DNA from: Mycolicibacterium gadium
Lineage (GTDB): Bacteria; Actinomycetota; Actinomycetes; Mycobacteriales; Mycobacteriaceae
Direction: 5' to 3'
Length of the DNA: 64,000 nucleotides
Assembly (NCBI RefSeq): GCF_010728925.1
Contig: NZ_AP022608.1
Coordinates: forward strand, 2,604,001 to 2,668,000
How positions within the stretch are numbered: the stretch's first letter is position 1; the number at the start of each line of letters is the position of its first letter. Shown in pieces: positions 17,423 through 25,996 of the stretch. Under the pieces are notes generated by a model that made no database searches, was not told where the DNA came from, and was given only the letters and a program-made list of their open reading frames with translations. The position numbers and the translations under genes are program-made.

Positions 17423-18095
17423 GGCGCGACCGCGACACTGTCGATCACGACGCCAGCGCGCTGTGCAAACTCAACGCATATGCGCACTTTCAGCAATGCA
17501 TTCCCCTACCGATTTAGTCATTAGCTGGCTACGCCGTTACCGCGTCTGGTTTCTGAACAGAAACTGCGAGTCAGACAAATTCATTGCTATGCGCGGAGGC
17601 TAACACTTAGCCAGTCTTGTCGCACTGCGCTGTGACGAACTCAACTCGACCGCCTAGCCGCTGGGGTGACACCCTCAGCACTACACGCGCGGACCCAGGT
17701 TAGCCCGACGAGCGAATCGATGCAATACTGATGCGCCGAGAAAGCTGCGTGGCAATCTGTTATTTACGTGCAAGAATATTGCCATTGGTTACTGGCAGTT
17801 TCGATTTGTCACCGCTAGATCGCGTGCCGCCGCCGCAGCCGATATTAGCCACGGCCTAGCAGTACGGCTGTCACGCAAACATACTTTCATACCGGGTCCA
17901 GCATGACGCAGCTACCGTACGTGACGTCATGGTCGGTTTTTAGCAAAGCGAAATGGCATGAATTTCGAGATGCCGCAGGCCCAGGTCAGAATTCCCAAAT
18001 TTGGGAAATGTTACGACTTTATAGCCAATTGTTTGGTGACCGCCGGTAAAGGCTGTCCGCTAATCCCCACGGTTCGGCGCGCAGCTCGTAAGCGG
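17423..18095. other. 670-base gap without a recognisable gene; AT-richer, with palindromes
   Basis: No coding frame here has a family motif or convincing start; the only sizeable frame (from 17958) becomes antisense to upp. Base composition is clearly more AT-rich than the flanks. Seen: CATGACG (17902-17908) inverted as CGTCATG (17925-17931) just before a run of five T; and the perfect 16-base palindrome TTCCCAAATTTGGGAA (17992-18007). It may be a decayed insertion or a regulatory region for the flavoprotein gene. Confidence 0.5.
17992..18007. promoter_or_regulatory. Perfect 16-base palindrome
   Basis: TTCCCAAATTTGGGAA reads identically on both strands and sits in the gap downstream of upp. 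It resembles a dimeric regulator site, but no neighbouring gene starts close to it. Confidence 0.35.
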
Positions 18096-18719
18096 CTAAC
18101 GCGGCCCGAACTGTCGGTCTCCCGCGTCGCCGAGGCCGGGAACGATATAGGCGATGTCGTTGAGTCGTTCGTCGATCGTCGCGGTGAACAGACGCAGATC
18201 CGGGGCCACGCGTTCCAGCGCCGCGAGGCCCTCGGGTGCGACCACGACGCAGATCGCCGTCACGTCAACAACATTGCGGGCCTGCAGCAGTTTGATCGTG
18301 TGGGCCATCGACCCGCCGGTGGCCAACATCGGGTCGAGCACGATGACGGGTTGGGTGCTCAGATCGTCAGGCAGCGACTCCAAATACGGCGTGGGTTGGT
18401 GTGTTGTCTCGTCGCGAGCGACGCCGACGAAGCCGACGCGCGCCTCCGGGATCAACGCGTGTGCCTGATCGACCATGCCGAGCCCGGCTCGTAGGACGGG
18501 GACGAGCAGCGGCGGATTGGCCAGTCGGTGCCCGGTGGTCTCCGCGAGCGGGGTGCGGACCGGGACGGTTTCGGCGGCGGAGTCACGGGTGGCCTCGTAA
18601 ACCAACATGAGGGTGAGGTCACGCAGCGCCGCCCGGAACGCCGCGTTGTCGGTATTGGCGTCGCGCAGCGTAGTCAGCCTCGCCGCGGCGAGCGGATGGT
18701 CGATGACACGAACGTCCAT
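18096..18719 (-). CDS. upp: Uracil phosphoribosyltransferase
   Basis: A 207-residue enzyme making UMP from uracil and PRPP in pyrimidine salvage. The PRPP-binding loop is [18 protein letters not shown], and the C-terminal uracil-binding region [15 protein letters not shown] is intact. [14 protein letters not shown] and [13 protein letters not shown] are family blocks. Length matches Upp (Rv3309c). Start ATG 18719, with a -10 element (TAATGT) 6 bases before it and no ribosome binding site. Acts with deoA, cdd, add and deoD of this window. Confidence 0.95.
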   Translation of the reverse strand: MDVRVIDHPLAAARLTTLRDANTDNAAFRAALRDLTLMLVYEATRDSAAETVPVRTPLAETTGHRLANPPLLVPVLRAGLGMVDQAHALIPEARVGFVGVARDETTHQPTPYLESLPDDLSTQPVIVLDPMLATGGSMAHTIKLLQARNVVDVTAICVVVAPEGLAALERVAPDLRLFTATIDERLNDIAYIVPGLGDAGDRQFGPR

Positions 18720-18725
18720 GCGCGC

Positions 18726-18731
18726 ACATTA
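18726..18731 (-). promoter_or_regulatory. Candidate -10 element of upp (leaderless)
   Basis: TAATGT on the minus strand, 6 bases before the ATG. Confidence 0.45.
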
Positions 18732-18767
18732 GTGGAACCCATCGGGCCCGGAGGCCGTCATAAGCGC

Positions 18768-19064
18768 ATGTTCGCCGATACCGATGCGATACGTGCGCTG
18801 GGATCCGCCAACTCGGTTCATGCCGACGACCTCGCCGACGTTGCCGCCACGCTGTCGTCACTGCCGATTGCGGCATCCGGAAGCTCGCTGGGGCCCGTCG
18901 GCGCCGGCTTCCTGTCCGCCCTGACCGAGGCCGTGGCCGACGGATCCCGCGCGGCGGCCGCACTCAGCGAGCGGCTGTGGGCGTCGGATGCCGCGGCGTA
19001 CGCCGTTGCGTCCGCGTACGACTCGGCCGACAGCGCCGCGGGCACCCGCATCGCGGGCGCCTAG
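18768..19064 (+). CDS. Type VII secretion target-like small protein (DUF2580/EspC-like)
   Basis: A 98-residue, Ala/Ser-rich, largely helical protein. MFADTDAIRALGSANSVHADDLADVAATL, then GPVGAGFLSALTEAVADGSRAAAALSERLWASDAAAYAVASAYDSAD, matches the two-helix pattern I associate with the DUF2580/EspC type VII secretion target family. There is no Sec signal peptide. ATG at 18768; GGAGG lies about 15 bases upstream, rather far. The next gene starts 2 bases after its stop. It takes the place sapM occupies near upp in M. tuberculosis. The EspC relation is inferred from pattern, not from a search. Confidence 0.65.
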   Translation: MFADTDAIRALGSANSVHADDLADVAATLSSLPIAASGSSLGPVGAGFLSALTEAVADGSRAAAALSERLWASDAAAYAVASAYDSADSAAGTRIAGA

Positions 19065-19066
19065 CC

Positions 19067-20149
19067 GTGACCGGCGCACTGGTCGCTGAGCTGACGGCAC
19101 CACTGCGAGCGGTGCAGTCCATGGTCGGTCCGGGATGGTCCGCAGGCACCGCTGCCGAGCCAGTGGCCGCACTGGCCAGGGCGCGAGACGCGCTTTCCGA
19201 CATATCGGCGGCGACCAGGCGGTCGTGGCGTCAGACCGAATGGACCGGGGCGGGCGCCGACGGGGCAGCTGCCTTCATGGCGAGGACGCAGGCGGCCATC
19301 GACAACCTGGCCGATCGTGCCGACCGGATGAATGCGGTGGCGAGCACCGCCGGGGCCGCGGTGACACGCGCGCATGAGCGGCTGCGCGACATCATCGAGG
19401 ACTTCGAATCGCACGCCGCAGCTTTGGAGCCGTTCCTGGATTCACGCGAGGTCGTCGCGGCGTTGCGGGCCGAGGCGCAGCGGTCGCTCGCCGAAGCCCT
19501 CGCAGTCGTCGAGGAACTTGAGGCCGAGCTGGAGGGGCACGCCTCGGCACTCGCTCGCCCGTCGGCTCCGCCACCGGCATCGACGGCGCCGTCCGGGATC
19601 GGCTCGGCAATGCCGTCGATGGGCTCGGGGATGGGCGGAGTTGCGCCGATGAGCCCCATGTCCGGTGGCACGTCGGGTTCGGGTTTCGGTGATCTGGCTT
19701 CGCTGTTCAAGCCGGATCCGCCGGCATCGTCACCCGAAGCGGGTGTCTTCGGCGACGGCGTCGCGATCCGGCTCCCCGACGGCAGCACCGCCACGGCGCC
19801 GAATGCGATGGCGGCCAGCGCGGTCCGGCATGCCCTGACACAGCTGGGAGTGCCGTACGACTGGGGCGGCACGACGCCGGGGGTCGGTTTGGACTGCAGC
19901 GGACTCACCCAGTGGGCGTATTCCGAAGCGGGACTGAGTCTTCCGCGACTTGCACAGGAGCAAGACGTCGGAGCGCCTGTCGCGGCAGGCAATTTGCGGC
20001 CGGGCGACCTCGCCGTGTGGGATGGCCATGTCGCGATGATCGTCGGGAACGGGATCATGATCGAGGCGGGCGATCCTGTCCGGCTCTCGCCGATCCGGAC
20101 CGAGAACGCCGGGCAGGGCTTCCAGGGGTTCTGGCGTCCGACGGCGTGA
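19067..20149 (+). CDS. NlpC/P60 peptidoglycan hydrolase with N-terminal helical T7S-like domain
   Basis: 360 residues. Residues 1-165 are helical (WSAGTAAEPVAALARARDALSDI, EWTGAGADGAAAFMARTQAAIDNLADRADRMN) and resemble WXG100/EspB-like secretion substrates. About 165-245 is a Pro/Ser/Met/Gly linker. The C-terminal domain is NlpC/P60: LGVPYDWGGTTPGVGLDCSGL with catalytic C277, WDGHVAMIV with H321, and E333 as a plausible third residue. It would cleave peptidoglycan stem peptides (D-Glu-mDAP in this family). GTG start 2 bases after the preceding small gene. No Sec signal is visible, so export with its partner through a type VII system is inferred. Confidence 0.8.
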   Translation: MTGALVAELTAPLRAVQSMVGPGWSAGTAAEPVAALARARDALSDISAATRRSWRQTEWTGAGADGAAAFMARTQAAIDNLADRADRMNAVASTAGAAVTRAHERLRDIIEDFESHAAALEPFLDSREVVAALRAEAQRSLAEALAVVEELEAELEGHASALARPSAPPPASTAPSGIGSAMPSMGSGMGGVAPMSPMSGGTSGSGFGDLASLFKPDPPASSPEAGVFGDGVAIRLPDGSTATAPNAMAASAVRHALTQLGVPYDWGGTTPGVGLDCSGLTQWAYSEAGLSLPRLAQEQDVGAPVAAGNLRPGDLAVWDGHVAMIVGNGIMIEAGDPVRLSPIRTENAGQGFQGFWRPTA

Positions 20150-20599
20150 TCAGCCTTCGACGACGACCTTGATGCGTTCGAGTGTGGTCCGCATATCGCG
20201 CAGATTCCGTCGCTTTCGGAGAACGAACAGGACCTCCAGCGGCCGCAAGACCGGCGATTCGATGGTCCGGAAAGACTCGGTCACGTCGGTTCCGCGACCG
20301 CTGGGGGCGAAGGCGTAGTGCCAGTTGTTCACCGCGCGGTCGCCGGCCAACACGGCAAAACCGAATTCCCTCCCCGGCTCGCACGCCGTCACCCGGCACG
20401 TCGACCAGTACACCGGCCCGATCTCATTGCGCTTGACGTGACCACGGAATCGAGCGCCCAGGGCGGGTTCGGTTACTCCGTCGAGCCATTCGGATTCGAA
20501 CACCTCCGGCGAGAACTTGCCGGTATTGCGAACATCGGCGACCAGCTTCCAGATGTCCAGTGGCGAAGCTTCCATGTGGACTGTCACCGCTCCGTGCAT
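20150..20599 (-). CDS. SRPBCC (START/Bet v1-like) family protein
   Basis: A 149-residue protein of the SRPBCC fold: VTVHMEASPLDIWKLVADVRNTGKFSPEV at the start, a beta-sheet GARFRGHV...YWSTCRVTACEPGREFGFAV, and a long C-terminal helix. Such proteins bind small hydrophobic ligands (polyketide cyclase/dehydrase-like). The ATG at 20599 has a TACGAT element 6 bases upstream, predicting a leaderless message. Stop codons of this gene and the convergent NlpC gene are directly adjacent. Ligand unknown. Confidence 0.8.
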   Translation of the reverse strand: MHGAVTVHMEASPLDIWKLVADVRNTGKFSPEVFESEWLDGVTEPALGARFRGHVKRNEIGPVYWSTCRVTACEPGREFGFAVLAGDRAVNNWHYAFAPSGRGTDVTESFRTIESPVLRPLEVLFVLRKRRNLRDMRTTLERIKVVVEG

Positions 20600-20605
20600 C
20601 AGGAG

Positions 20606-20611
20606 ATCGTA
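20606..20611 (-). promoter_or_regulatory. Candidate -10 element of the SRPBCC gene (leaderless)
   Basis: TACGAT on the minus strand, 6 bases before the ATG at 20599. Confidence 0.45.
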
Positions 20612-20700
20612 CGCGCGCGCAGGAAACTCGGATCGGGCCGAACGCGGGTTCCGGCTGGGTTCCTACTGACGGCGAGCGCCTCACGCTCAACCTCGGTGGC

Positions 20701-20706
20701 TATCCT
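20701..20706 (+). promoter_or_regulatory. Candidate -10 element of the Rv3311-type gene (leaderless)
   Basis: TATCCT, 7 bases before the ATG at 20714; no ribosome binding site is present. Confidence 0.45.
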
Positions 20707-20713
20707 GTGCGCC

Positions 20714-21970
20714 ATGGCTGCTGACATCGTGCCGATCCGGCTTGGGCTGACCAAGGGCGACCTCTACACGCTATGGGCGCCGCGGTGGCGCGACGAGGGC
20801 GACGAGTGGGAGGCGTTCCTCGGCAAAGACGAGGATCTCTATGCCTTTGAAACGGTGGCTGACCTGGTCGCGTTCGTCAGGACCAACAAGGACAACGACC
20901 TCGCCGACCATCCCGCCTGGGAAAAGCTCACCCAGGCCAACGCGCACCGGCTGAACCCCACCGACGAGCGGCAGTATGACGTCGTCGGTGTCCCGGAACT
21001 GGCCGCGGAGAAGCCCAGCGACGAGACCGTGACCCAATTGCACCGGTCGCTGGCCATCGCATCGTCCATCGGATCGGTGTGCGAGCTGCCGGCGATCAGC
21101 AAGTTCTTCAACGGCAACCCAGGCCTCGGGCAGCTGGGCGGCGGAGTCGAGGCGTTCTCGGGGCGCGCCGGACGCAAGCGGTGGGCCGAGATCGAGACCG
21201 CGATCGGTCGCAGCTGGGACAACGTCGTCGACGCCATCGACGAGCTCGTCAGCACCCCCGAGGTCGACGCGGCTGCCGTGGAGAAGGCCGCCGCCGAGCT
21301 GGCCGAGGACGCTCCCGAAATCGAGGAAGAGGTTGCCGACGAGGTCGACGAAACCGACCAGGACGACGTCGAGGAGACCGACGACCTCGAGGACCATGCC
21401 GGCGGCGCGGTGCTCGGCAGCGACGACGACTTCTGGGTCAAGGTCGGCATCGACCCGGTCCGGATCATGACCACCGGCGGTACGTACTACACCCTGCGGT
21501 GCTACCTCGACGATCAGCCGGTCTTCCTCGGTCGCAACGGCCGCATCAGCGTGTTCGGATCCGAGCGTGCATTGGCGCGGTATCTGGCCGACGAGCACGA
21601 CCACGACATTTCGAACCTGGCCACCTACGACGACATCCGCACGGCCGCCAACGACGGGTCGCTGCGCGTGAACGTCGCCGATGAGAACGTGTACGTACTC
21701 ACGGAGATCGTCGACTATCTCGCCGAAGGACCCGACGCGATCGACCGTGACCAGCTGGACCTGGCCGTCGAATTGCTCAGGGACGTAGGCGACTACGCCG
21801 AGGACACCGTGGTCGAAGAGTCCCTGGACGCCGACCAGCCGCTGGGCAAGATCGTCTCGTACGTGCTGGATCCGGAAAATGTCCGGAAACCGACACCCCC
21901 GTACGCGAAGGCGGTTGCACAGTGGGAGTCGCTGGAAGCCTTCCTCGAATCGCGACTGCGCGCCGAATGA
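20714..21970 (+). CDS. Conserved acidic mycobacterial protein (Rv3311-type)
   Basis: 418 residues, no signal peptide or membrane helix. A compact N-terminal part (VPIRLGLTKGDLYTLWAPRWRDEGDEWEAFLG) and a C-terminal part are linked by a very acidic stretch (EDAPEIEEEVADEVDETDQDDVEETDDLEDH, given here in two parts: about residues 197-228). YYTLRCYLDDQPVFLGRNGRISVFGSE resembles a small beta-domain that recurs in part near the N-terminus. It matches M. tuberculosis Rv3311 in position and length. I do not know a function; an old M. leprae label as a primosomal protein has no support I can see here. ATG 20714 has a -10 element 7 bases upstream. Confidence 0.82.
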   Translation: MAADIVPIRLGLTKGDLYTLWAPRWRDEGDEWEAFLGKDEDLYAFETVADLVAFVRTNKDNDLADHPAWEKLTQANAHRLNPTDERQYDVVGVPELAAEKPSDETVTQLHRSLAIASSIGSVCELPAISKFFNGNPGLGQLGGGVEAFSGRAGRKRWAEIETAIGRSWDNVVDAIDELVSTPEVDAAAVEKAAAELAEDAPEIEEEVADEVDETDQDDVEETDDLEDHAGGAVLGSDDDFWVKVGIDPVRIMTTGGTYYTLRCYLDDQPVFLGRNGRISVFGSERALARYLADEHDHDISNLATYDDIRTAANDGSLRVNVADENVYVLTEIVDYLAEGPDAIDRDQLDLAVELLRDVGDYAEDTVVEESLDADQPLGKIVSYVLDPENVRKPTPPYAKAVAQWESLEAFLESRLRAE

Positions 21971-21979
21971 GGTTGCAGC

Positions 21980-23065
21980 TCAACCGATCAGGACTGCGAA
22001 GCGCGGCTTGATCACGTCGTCGATGATGGATAGGCGCTCGTCGAACGAGATGAAAGCGGACTTCATCGCGTTGATGGTGAACCGCTGAAGGTCGCTCCAC
22101 CCGTAACCGAACGTCTCGACGAGTCGCAGCATCTCCTGGCTCATCGTCGTGTCGCTGATCAACCGGTTGTCGGTGTTGACGGTGACGCGGAACCGCAGCC
22201 GGGCCAGCAGATCGAACGGATGCTCGCCGATGCTGTCGACCGCACCGGTCTGCACGTTGCTGCTGGGACACATCTCGAACGGAATCCTCTTGTCCCGCAA
22301 CAACGACGCCAGTCTGCCCAACTCCACCGTCCCGTCCGGCCGCTCGGTGATGTCATCGACGATCCGCACCCCGTGACCGAGGCGGTCGGCGCCGCAGAAC
22401 GCTATCGCCTCGTGGATGGACGGCAGCCCGAACGCCTCTCCAGCGTGAATCGTGAACCGGGCATTGTTGCCCCGCATGTACTCGAACGCGTCCAGGTGCC
22501 GCGTCGGCGGATACCCGGCCTCGGCGCCCGCGATGTCGAAGCCCACCACGCCCTTATCGCGGAACCGGATCGCCAACTCGGCGATCTCCAGCGACCGTGC
22601 CTGATGCCGCATCGCCGTGACGAGGCATCGCACCACGATGGAGCGGCCCTCCGCGCTGGCCGCCTTCTCACCATCGGCGAAACCGGCCAACACGGCATCG
22701 ACGACCGCGTCCAGCGACAGGCCGGCGTCGATGTGAAGTTCAGGCGCGAAACGGATCTCGGCGTAGACCACGTTGTCGGCTGCAAGGTCCTCGACGCATT
22801 CGAAGGCCACCCGGTGCAGGGCCTCGGGCGTCTGCATCACCCCGACCGTGTGTGCGAACGGCTCCAGATAGCGCACCAGCGACCCGCTGTGCGCCGCCGT
22901 GCGGAAGAACGTGGCAAGCCCGTCGACGTCGGTGGCCGGCAGGTCGCTGTAGCCGTTCGCGTCGGCGAGCTCGAGCACGGTGGCCGGCCGCAGCCCGCCG
23001 TCGAGGTGGTCGTGCAGCAGCGCCTTGGGCGCCTGCCGGATCGACTCCAACGTCAGTGCAGCCAT
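21980..23065 (-). CDS. add: Adenosine deaminase
   Basis: A 361-residue zinc enzyme converting adenosine or deoxyadenosine to inosine/deoxyinosine. The N-terminal [12 protein letters not shown] gives the HxH metal pair; IHAGEAFG carries the catalytic Glu; DRLGHGVRI the third His; VNTDNRLIS the Asp. The usual HLHLDG is HDHLDG here, as in actinobacterial relatives. The ATG at 23065 has GGAGG 7 bases upstream (GCGGAGGTTGAC) and lies 1 base after the deoA stop, so it is the last gene of cdd-deoA-add. Confidence 0.95.
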   Translation of the reverse strand: MAALTLESIRQAPKALLHDHLDGGLRPATVLELADANGYSDLPATDVDGLATFFRTAAHSGSLVRYLEPFAHTVGVMQTPEALHRVAFECVEDLAADNVVYAEIRFAPELHIDAGLSLDAVVDAVLAGFADGEKAASAEGRSIVVRCLVTAMRHQARSLEIAELAIRFRDKGVVGFDIAGAEAGYPPTRHLDAFEYMRGNNARFTIHAGEAFGLPSIHEAIAFCGADRLGHGVRIVDDITERPDGTVELGRLASLLRDKRIPFEMCPSSNVQTGAVDSIGEHPFDLLARLRFRVTVNTDNRLISDTTMSQEMLRLVETFGYGWSDLQRFTINAMKSAFISFDERLSIIDDVIKPRFAVLIG

Positions 23066-23066
23066 G

Positions 23067-24383
23067 TCAACCTCCGCTCGTGATCCGATCGATGATCAGC
23101 GGGCGCCGGGGCGGCGCATGGTCCCCGACACGCCAGCCGCCGTCCAGTTCGGCCAGCGCGGCCTCGAACCGCTCCGGCGTCTCGGTGTACAGCGTGAACA
23201 GCGGCTCACCGGGTGCTACCGGCTCGCCGGAACGGCGGTGGATGCGCAGACCCGCACCGGACTGCACGCGCTCACCGGGCACAGAGCGACCCGCACCGAG
23301 CCGCCACACCGCAAGACCAACTGCCATCGCGTCGATGTCGTCCATGGTGCCACCACGCGGCGCGGTGACGGTCTCGGTATAGGCACCGATGGGCAACGCG
23401 TCCGCAGAGAGGGCACCGGGATCGCCGCCCTGCGCGGCGACCAGCTTGCGGAACCGATCCATGGCGGTGCCGTCTTTCAACGTCTGGGCCGGATCGACAG
23501 CGTCGATCCCGGCGGCGTCGAGCATCTCCGCAGCCAGCGCCAGCGTCAGCTCCACGACGTCTGACGGGCCTCCGCCGGCCAGCACCTCCAGGGACTCGGC
23601 GACCTCGATCGCGTTGCCCACCGTACGGCCCAGCGGCGTCGACATGTCGGTCAGCAGCACCCGGGTCACCAGCCCGGCTTCGGTGCCGAGGTCGGCGAGC
23701 GTGTGGGCCAGTTCTCGGCACTCCTCCTCGGTGTTGAGAAACGCGCCCGAGCCCACCTTGCAATCGAGCACCAGCGACGCGGCCCCCTCGGCGATCTTCT
23801 TGCTCATCACCGAACTAGCGATCAACGGCAGTGATTCGGTGGTGCCCGTGACGTCGCGCAGTGCATAGATCTTTCGGTCCGCCGGCGCCAGCTCACCGGC
23901 GGCGAAGATCGCGGCGCCGATATCGCAAAGTTGTTGACGAATCTGGGCTTTCGGCAACTCGGGCGTGAACCCGGGGATGGACTCCAGCTTGTCGAGGGTG
24001 CCGCCGGTATGTCCGAGTCCGCGCCCTGCTGCCTGCGGCACCGCGCCGCCGCACGCCATCACGACCGGCACGAGCGGGATGGTGATCTTGTCGCCCACCC
24101 CGCCGGTGGAGTGCTTGTCCACCAACGCCAATGGCTTTCCATCGCGGCGCAGATCTGTAAAGTCCATGCGCTCGCCGGAGGCCACCATCGCCGCCGTCCA
24201 GCGAGTGATCTCCGATCGCGTCATACCCCGGAGGAAGATCGCCATCAGCAGCGCCGACATCTGCGCATCGGCCACCCGGCCGTGGGTGTAGGCGTCGATC
24301 ACCCAGTCGATCGCCGCGTCGGAGAGCACGCCGCCGTCGCGCTTAGTCCTGATGATCGTCGGGGCGTCGAATGTGAACTGCAT
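23067..24383 (-). CDS. deoA: Thymidine phosphorylase
   Basis: A 438-residue pyrimidine nucleoside phosphorylase splitting thymidine or deoxyuridine with phosphate. The family signature appears as [11 protein letters not shown], the phosphate/glycine-rich region [11 protein letters not shown] is near residue 85, and [12 protein letters not shown] and [12 protein letters not shown] follow. The start [17 protein letters not shown] (ATG 24383) is taken from family alignment; 27 further upstream residues would be antisense-free but overlap cdd. AGGAAG inside the end of cdd may serve as a weak ribosome binding site. Middle gene of cdd-deoA-add. Confidence 0.93.
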   Translation of the reverse strand: MQFTFDAPTIIRTKRDGGVLSDAAIDWVIDAYTHGRVADAQMSALLMAIFLRGMTRSEITRWTAAMVASGERMDFTDLRRDGKPLALVDKHSTGGVGDKITIPLVPVVMACGGAVPQAAGRGLGHTGGTLDKLESIPGFTPELPKAQIRQQLCDIGAAIFAAGELAPADRKIYALRDVTGTTESLPLIASSVMSKKIAEGAASLVLDCKVGSGAFLNTEEECRELAHTLADLGTEAGLVTRVLLTDMSTPLGRTVGNAIEVAESLEVLAGGGPSDVVELTLALAAEMLDAAGIDAVDPAQTLKDGTAMDRFRKLVAAQGGDPGALSADALPIGAYTETVTAPRGGTMDDIDAMAVGLAVWRLGAGRSVPGERVQSGAGLRIHRRSGEPVAPGEPLFTLYTETPERFEAALAELDGGWRVGDHAPPRRPLIIDRITSGG

Positions 24384-24390
24384 CACCGGA

Positions 24391-24813
24391 TTACGGTACT
24401 TCTTCCTGGGGTCCCTCACGCCGTGCCAGGTCCTGCGGTCCGAACGCGTCGGGCAGCAACTCACCTAGCGGCCGTGGCCCCATCGGATGGTCGATCAGCA
24501 TCTGCGGCCCGCCATGCTCGAGCAGCACCTGCCGGCACCGCCCGCACGGCATCAGTACCTCTCCCGCACGATCCACACACGACAGCGCGATGAGCCTCCC
24601 GCCCCCGCTGGCATGAAGGGCGCAGACCACTGAACACTCAGCACAGAGACCTAGGCCATATGAGACATTCTCCACATTGCAGCCGGACACCATCCGGTGA
24701 TCGTCGACCAGCGCGGCCGCCCCGACCGAGAAGCCCGAGTACGGGGCGTACGCATGGACGGACGCCTCGGTTGCCTTGTAGCGCAGCATTTTCCAGTCGA
24801 TTTCGGACGTCAT
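24391..24813 (-). CDS. cdd: Cytidine deaminase
   Basis: A 140-residue homotetrameric-type cytidine deaminase (cytidine to uridine). Zinc motif: NVENVSYGLGLCAE supplies the first Cys and catalytic Glu, and MPCGRCRQVL supplies the other two Cys. PYSGFSVGAA is the usual N-terminal block. First gene of the cdd-deoA-add operon; deoA begins 7 bases after its stop. Divergent from sdhC with about 240 bases between starts. The C-terminal tail (LARREGPQEEVP) is charged and about 10 residues longer than minimal homologues. Confidence 0.95.
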   Translation of the reverse strand: MTSEIDWKMLRYKATEASVHAYAPYSGFSVGAAALVDDHRMVSGCNVENVSYGLGLCAECSVVCALHASGGGRLIALSCVDRAGEVLMPCGRCRQVLLEHGGPQMLIDHPMGPRPLGELLPDAFGPQDLARREGPQEEVP

Positions 24814-24969
24814 GTCGCTCTCGCCCGTAGCGATTCTGAATGCATTCCGAAGCTCCCGTCCCGCGGTAGGCCAGTGACCAAGGTAACCCTAAATTTTCCC
24901 GTTTTACGTGCACCGACGCCTAAACGGTAGTTCGTTAGGGAGTACAAGTGGGTTTAGAGTCGCCCCGAG

Positions 24970-25032
24970 GTTTGGGCAGCGGTTCGCAGCCACGGCCAGC
25001 GTCCGGCCGCCGTGGCGGCTCCGAGCCCAAAC
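24970..25032 (+). ncRNA. Possible structured 5' leader of sdhCDAB
   Basis: Two nested inverted repeats: an outer 8-base stem GTTTGGGC (24970-24977) with GCCCAAAC (25025-25032), and an inner 8-base stem GCCACGGC (24989-24996) with GCCGTGGC (25009-25016) and a 12-base loop. The structure ends about 15 bases before the GGAGG of sdhC. It matches no riboswitch class I know. Folding is predicted by eye only. Confidence 0.4.
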
Positions 25033-25057
25033 GTCCACCGAAGGCGTTGGAGGCCAG

Positions 25058-25486
25058 ATGAGTACTGCAACACCCGCGAGCACGGAGGTGCCTGCTCCGC
25101 GATCCGAACGGTCGCGCAGACGCACCCTCTATCGGGGTGACCCCGGGATGTGGTCCTGGGTGCTGCACCGCATCACCGGTGCCACCATCTTCTTCTTCCT
25201 GTTCGTCCACGTGCTCGACACCGCGCTTGTGCGGGTCAGCCCGCAGGCCTACAACGAGGTGATCGAGACGTACAAGACGCCGATCATCGGGCTGATGGAG
25301 ATCGGCCTCGTGGTCGCCGTCCTGTACCACGCCCTCAACGGCATCCGGGTGATCCTCATCGACTTCTGGGCGAAGGGCCCCCGATATCAGAAACAAATGC
25401 TGTGGGTCGTCATCGGCATCTTTCTCGCCGTCTTCATTCCGGCCCTCGGCATGATCGGGATGCACATGGCGGAGCGGTTCCTGTGA
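25058..25486 (+). CDS. sdhC: Succinate dehydrogenase cytochrome b556 subunit SdhC
   Basis: A 142-residue membrane anchor of succinate dehydrogenase. Three hydrophobic segments are visible; LYRGDPGMWSWVLHRITG is the SdhC signature, and the conserved His in FLFVHVLDTALV and/or LYHALNG probably bind haem b and quinone. A roughly 25-residue polar N-terminal extension precedes it. ATG 25058 is set by GGAGG 5 bases upstream. The stop overlaps sdhD (GTGA). The operon sdhCDAB corresponds to Rv3316-Rv3319. Confidence 0.92.
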   Translation: MSTATPASTEVPAPRSERSRRRTLYRGDPGMWSWVLHRITGATIFFFLFVHVLDTALVRVSPQAYNEVIETYKTPIIGLMEIGLVVAVLYHALNGIRVILIDFWAKGPRYQKQMLWVVIGIFLAVFIPALGMIGMHMAERFL

Positions 25487-25974
25487 GCGCGCCGGGCGGG
25501 GCGGCGGGCGGAGCCTGGACACCGCATCACAGGGAGGGCCGGATCGCCCCGGTGATGGAGAAGGAGTACGACCGCCCGGCCAGCCTGGACCATCCTCGGG
25601 CACCGCGGCGTCCGCGCGGCATCCCCTACTTCGAGAAGTACGCATGGCTGTTCATGCGATTTTCTGGTGTCGCCCTTGTCTTTCTCGCGCTCGGCCACCT
25701 GTTCATCATGTTGATCTGGGACGGCGGGGTGTACCGCATCGACTTCAACTTCGTCGCGCAGCGCTGGGCCTCACCGTTCTGGCAGATCTGGGACATGGCC
25801 CTGCTGTGGCTGGCGATGATCCACGGCGCCAACGGCATGCGCACGATCATCGGCGATTACGCCCGCAAGAACACCACGAAGTTCTACTTGAACTCGCTGC
25901 TCTTGCTGGCGACCGGCTTCACCCTGGTGTTGGGCAGCTACGTGCTCGTCACCTTCGACGCGAGCATCGCATGA
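25483..25974 (+). CDS. sdhD: Succinate dehydrogenase hydrophobic membrane anchor SdhD
   Basis: A 163-residue second anchor subunit. After a polar, charged N-terminus (about 45 residues) come YDRPASLDHPRAPRR and FEKYAWLFMRFSGVALVFLALGHLF, then two further membrane helices (MALLWLAMIHGANGMRTII and SLLLLATGFTLVLGSYVL). HLF and IHG hold candidate haem or quinone ligands. The GTG at 25483 overlaps the sdhC stop by 4 bases, so translation is coupled. Confidence 0.92.
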   Translation: MSAPGGAAGGAWTPHHREGRIAPVMEKEYDRPASLDHPRAPRRPRGIPYFEKYAWLFMRFSGVALVFLALGHLFIMLIWDGGVYRIDFNFVAQRWASPFWQIWDMALLWLAMIHGANGMRTIIGDYARKNTTKFYLNSLLLLATGFTLVLGSYVLVTFDASIA

Positions 25975-25996
25975 CCTTTTACGGGGAGCTCACCTC

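Noticed and set aside
17958..18494. 178-codon plus-strand frame in the gap and across upp
   Set aside because: Most of it is antisense to upp; no ribosome binding site or family motif.
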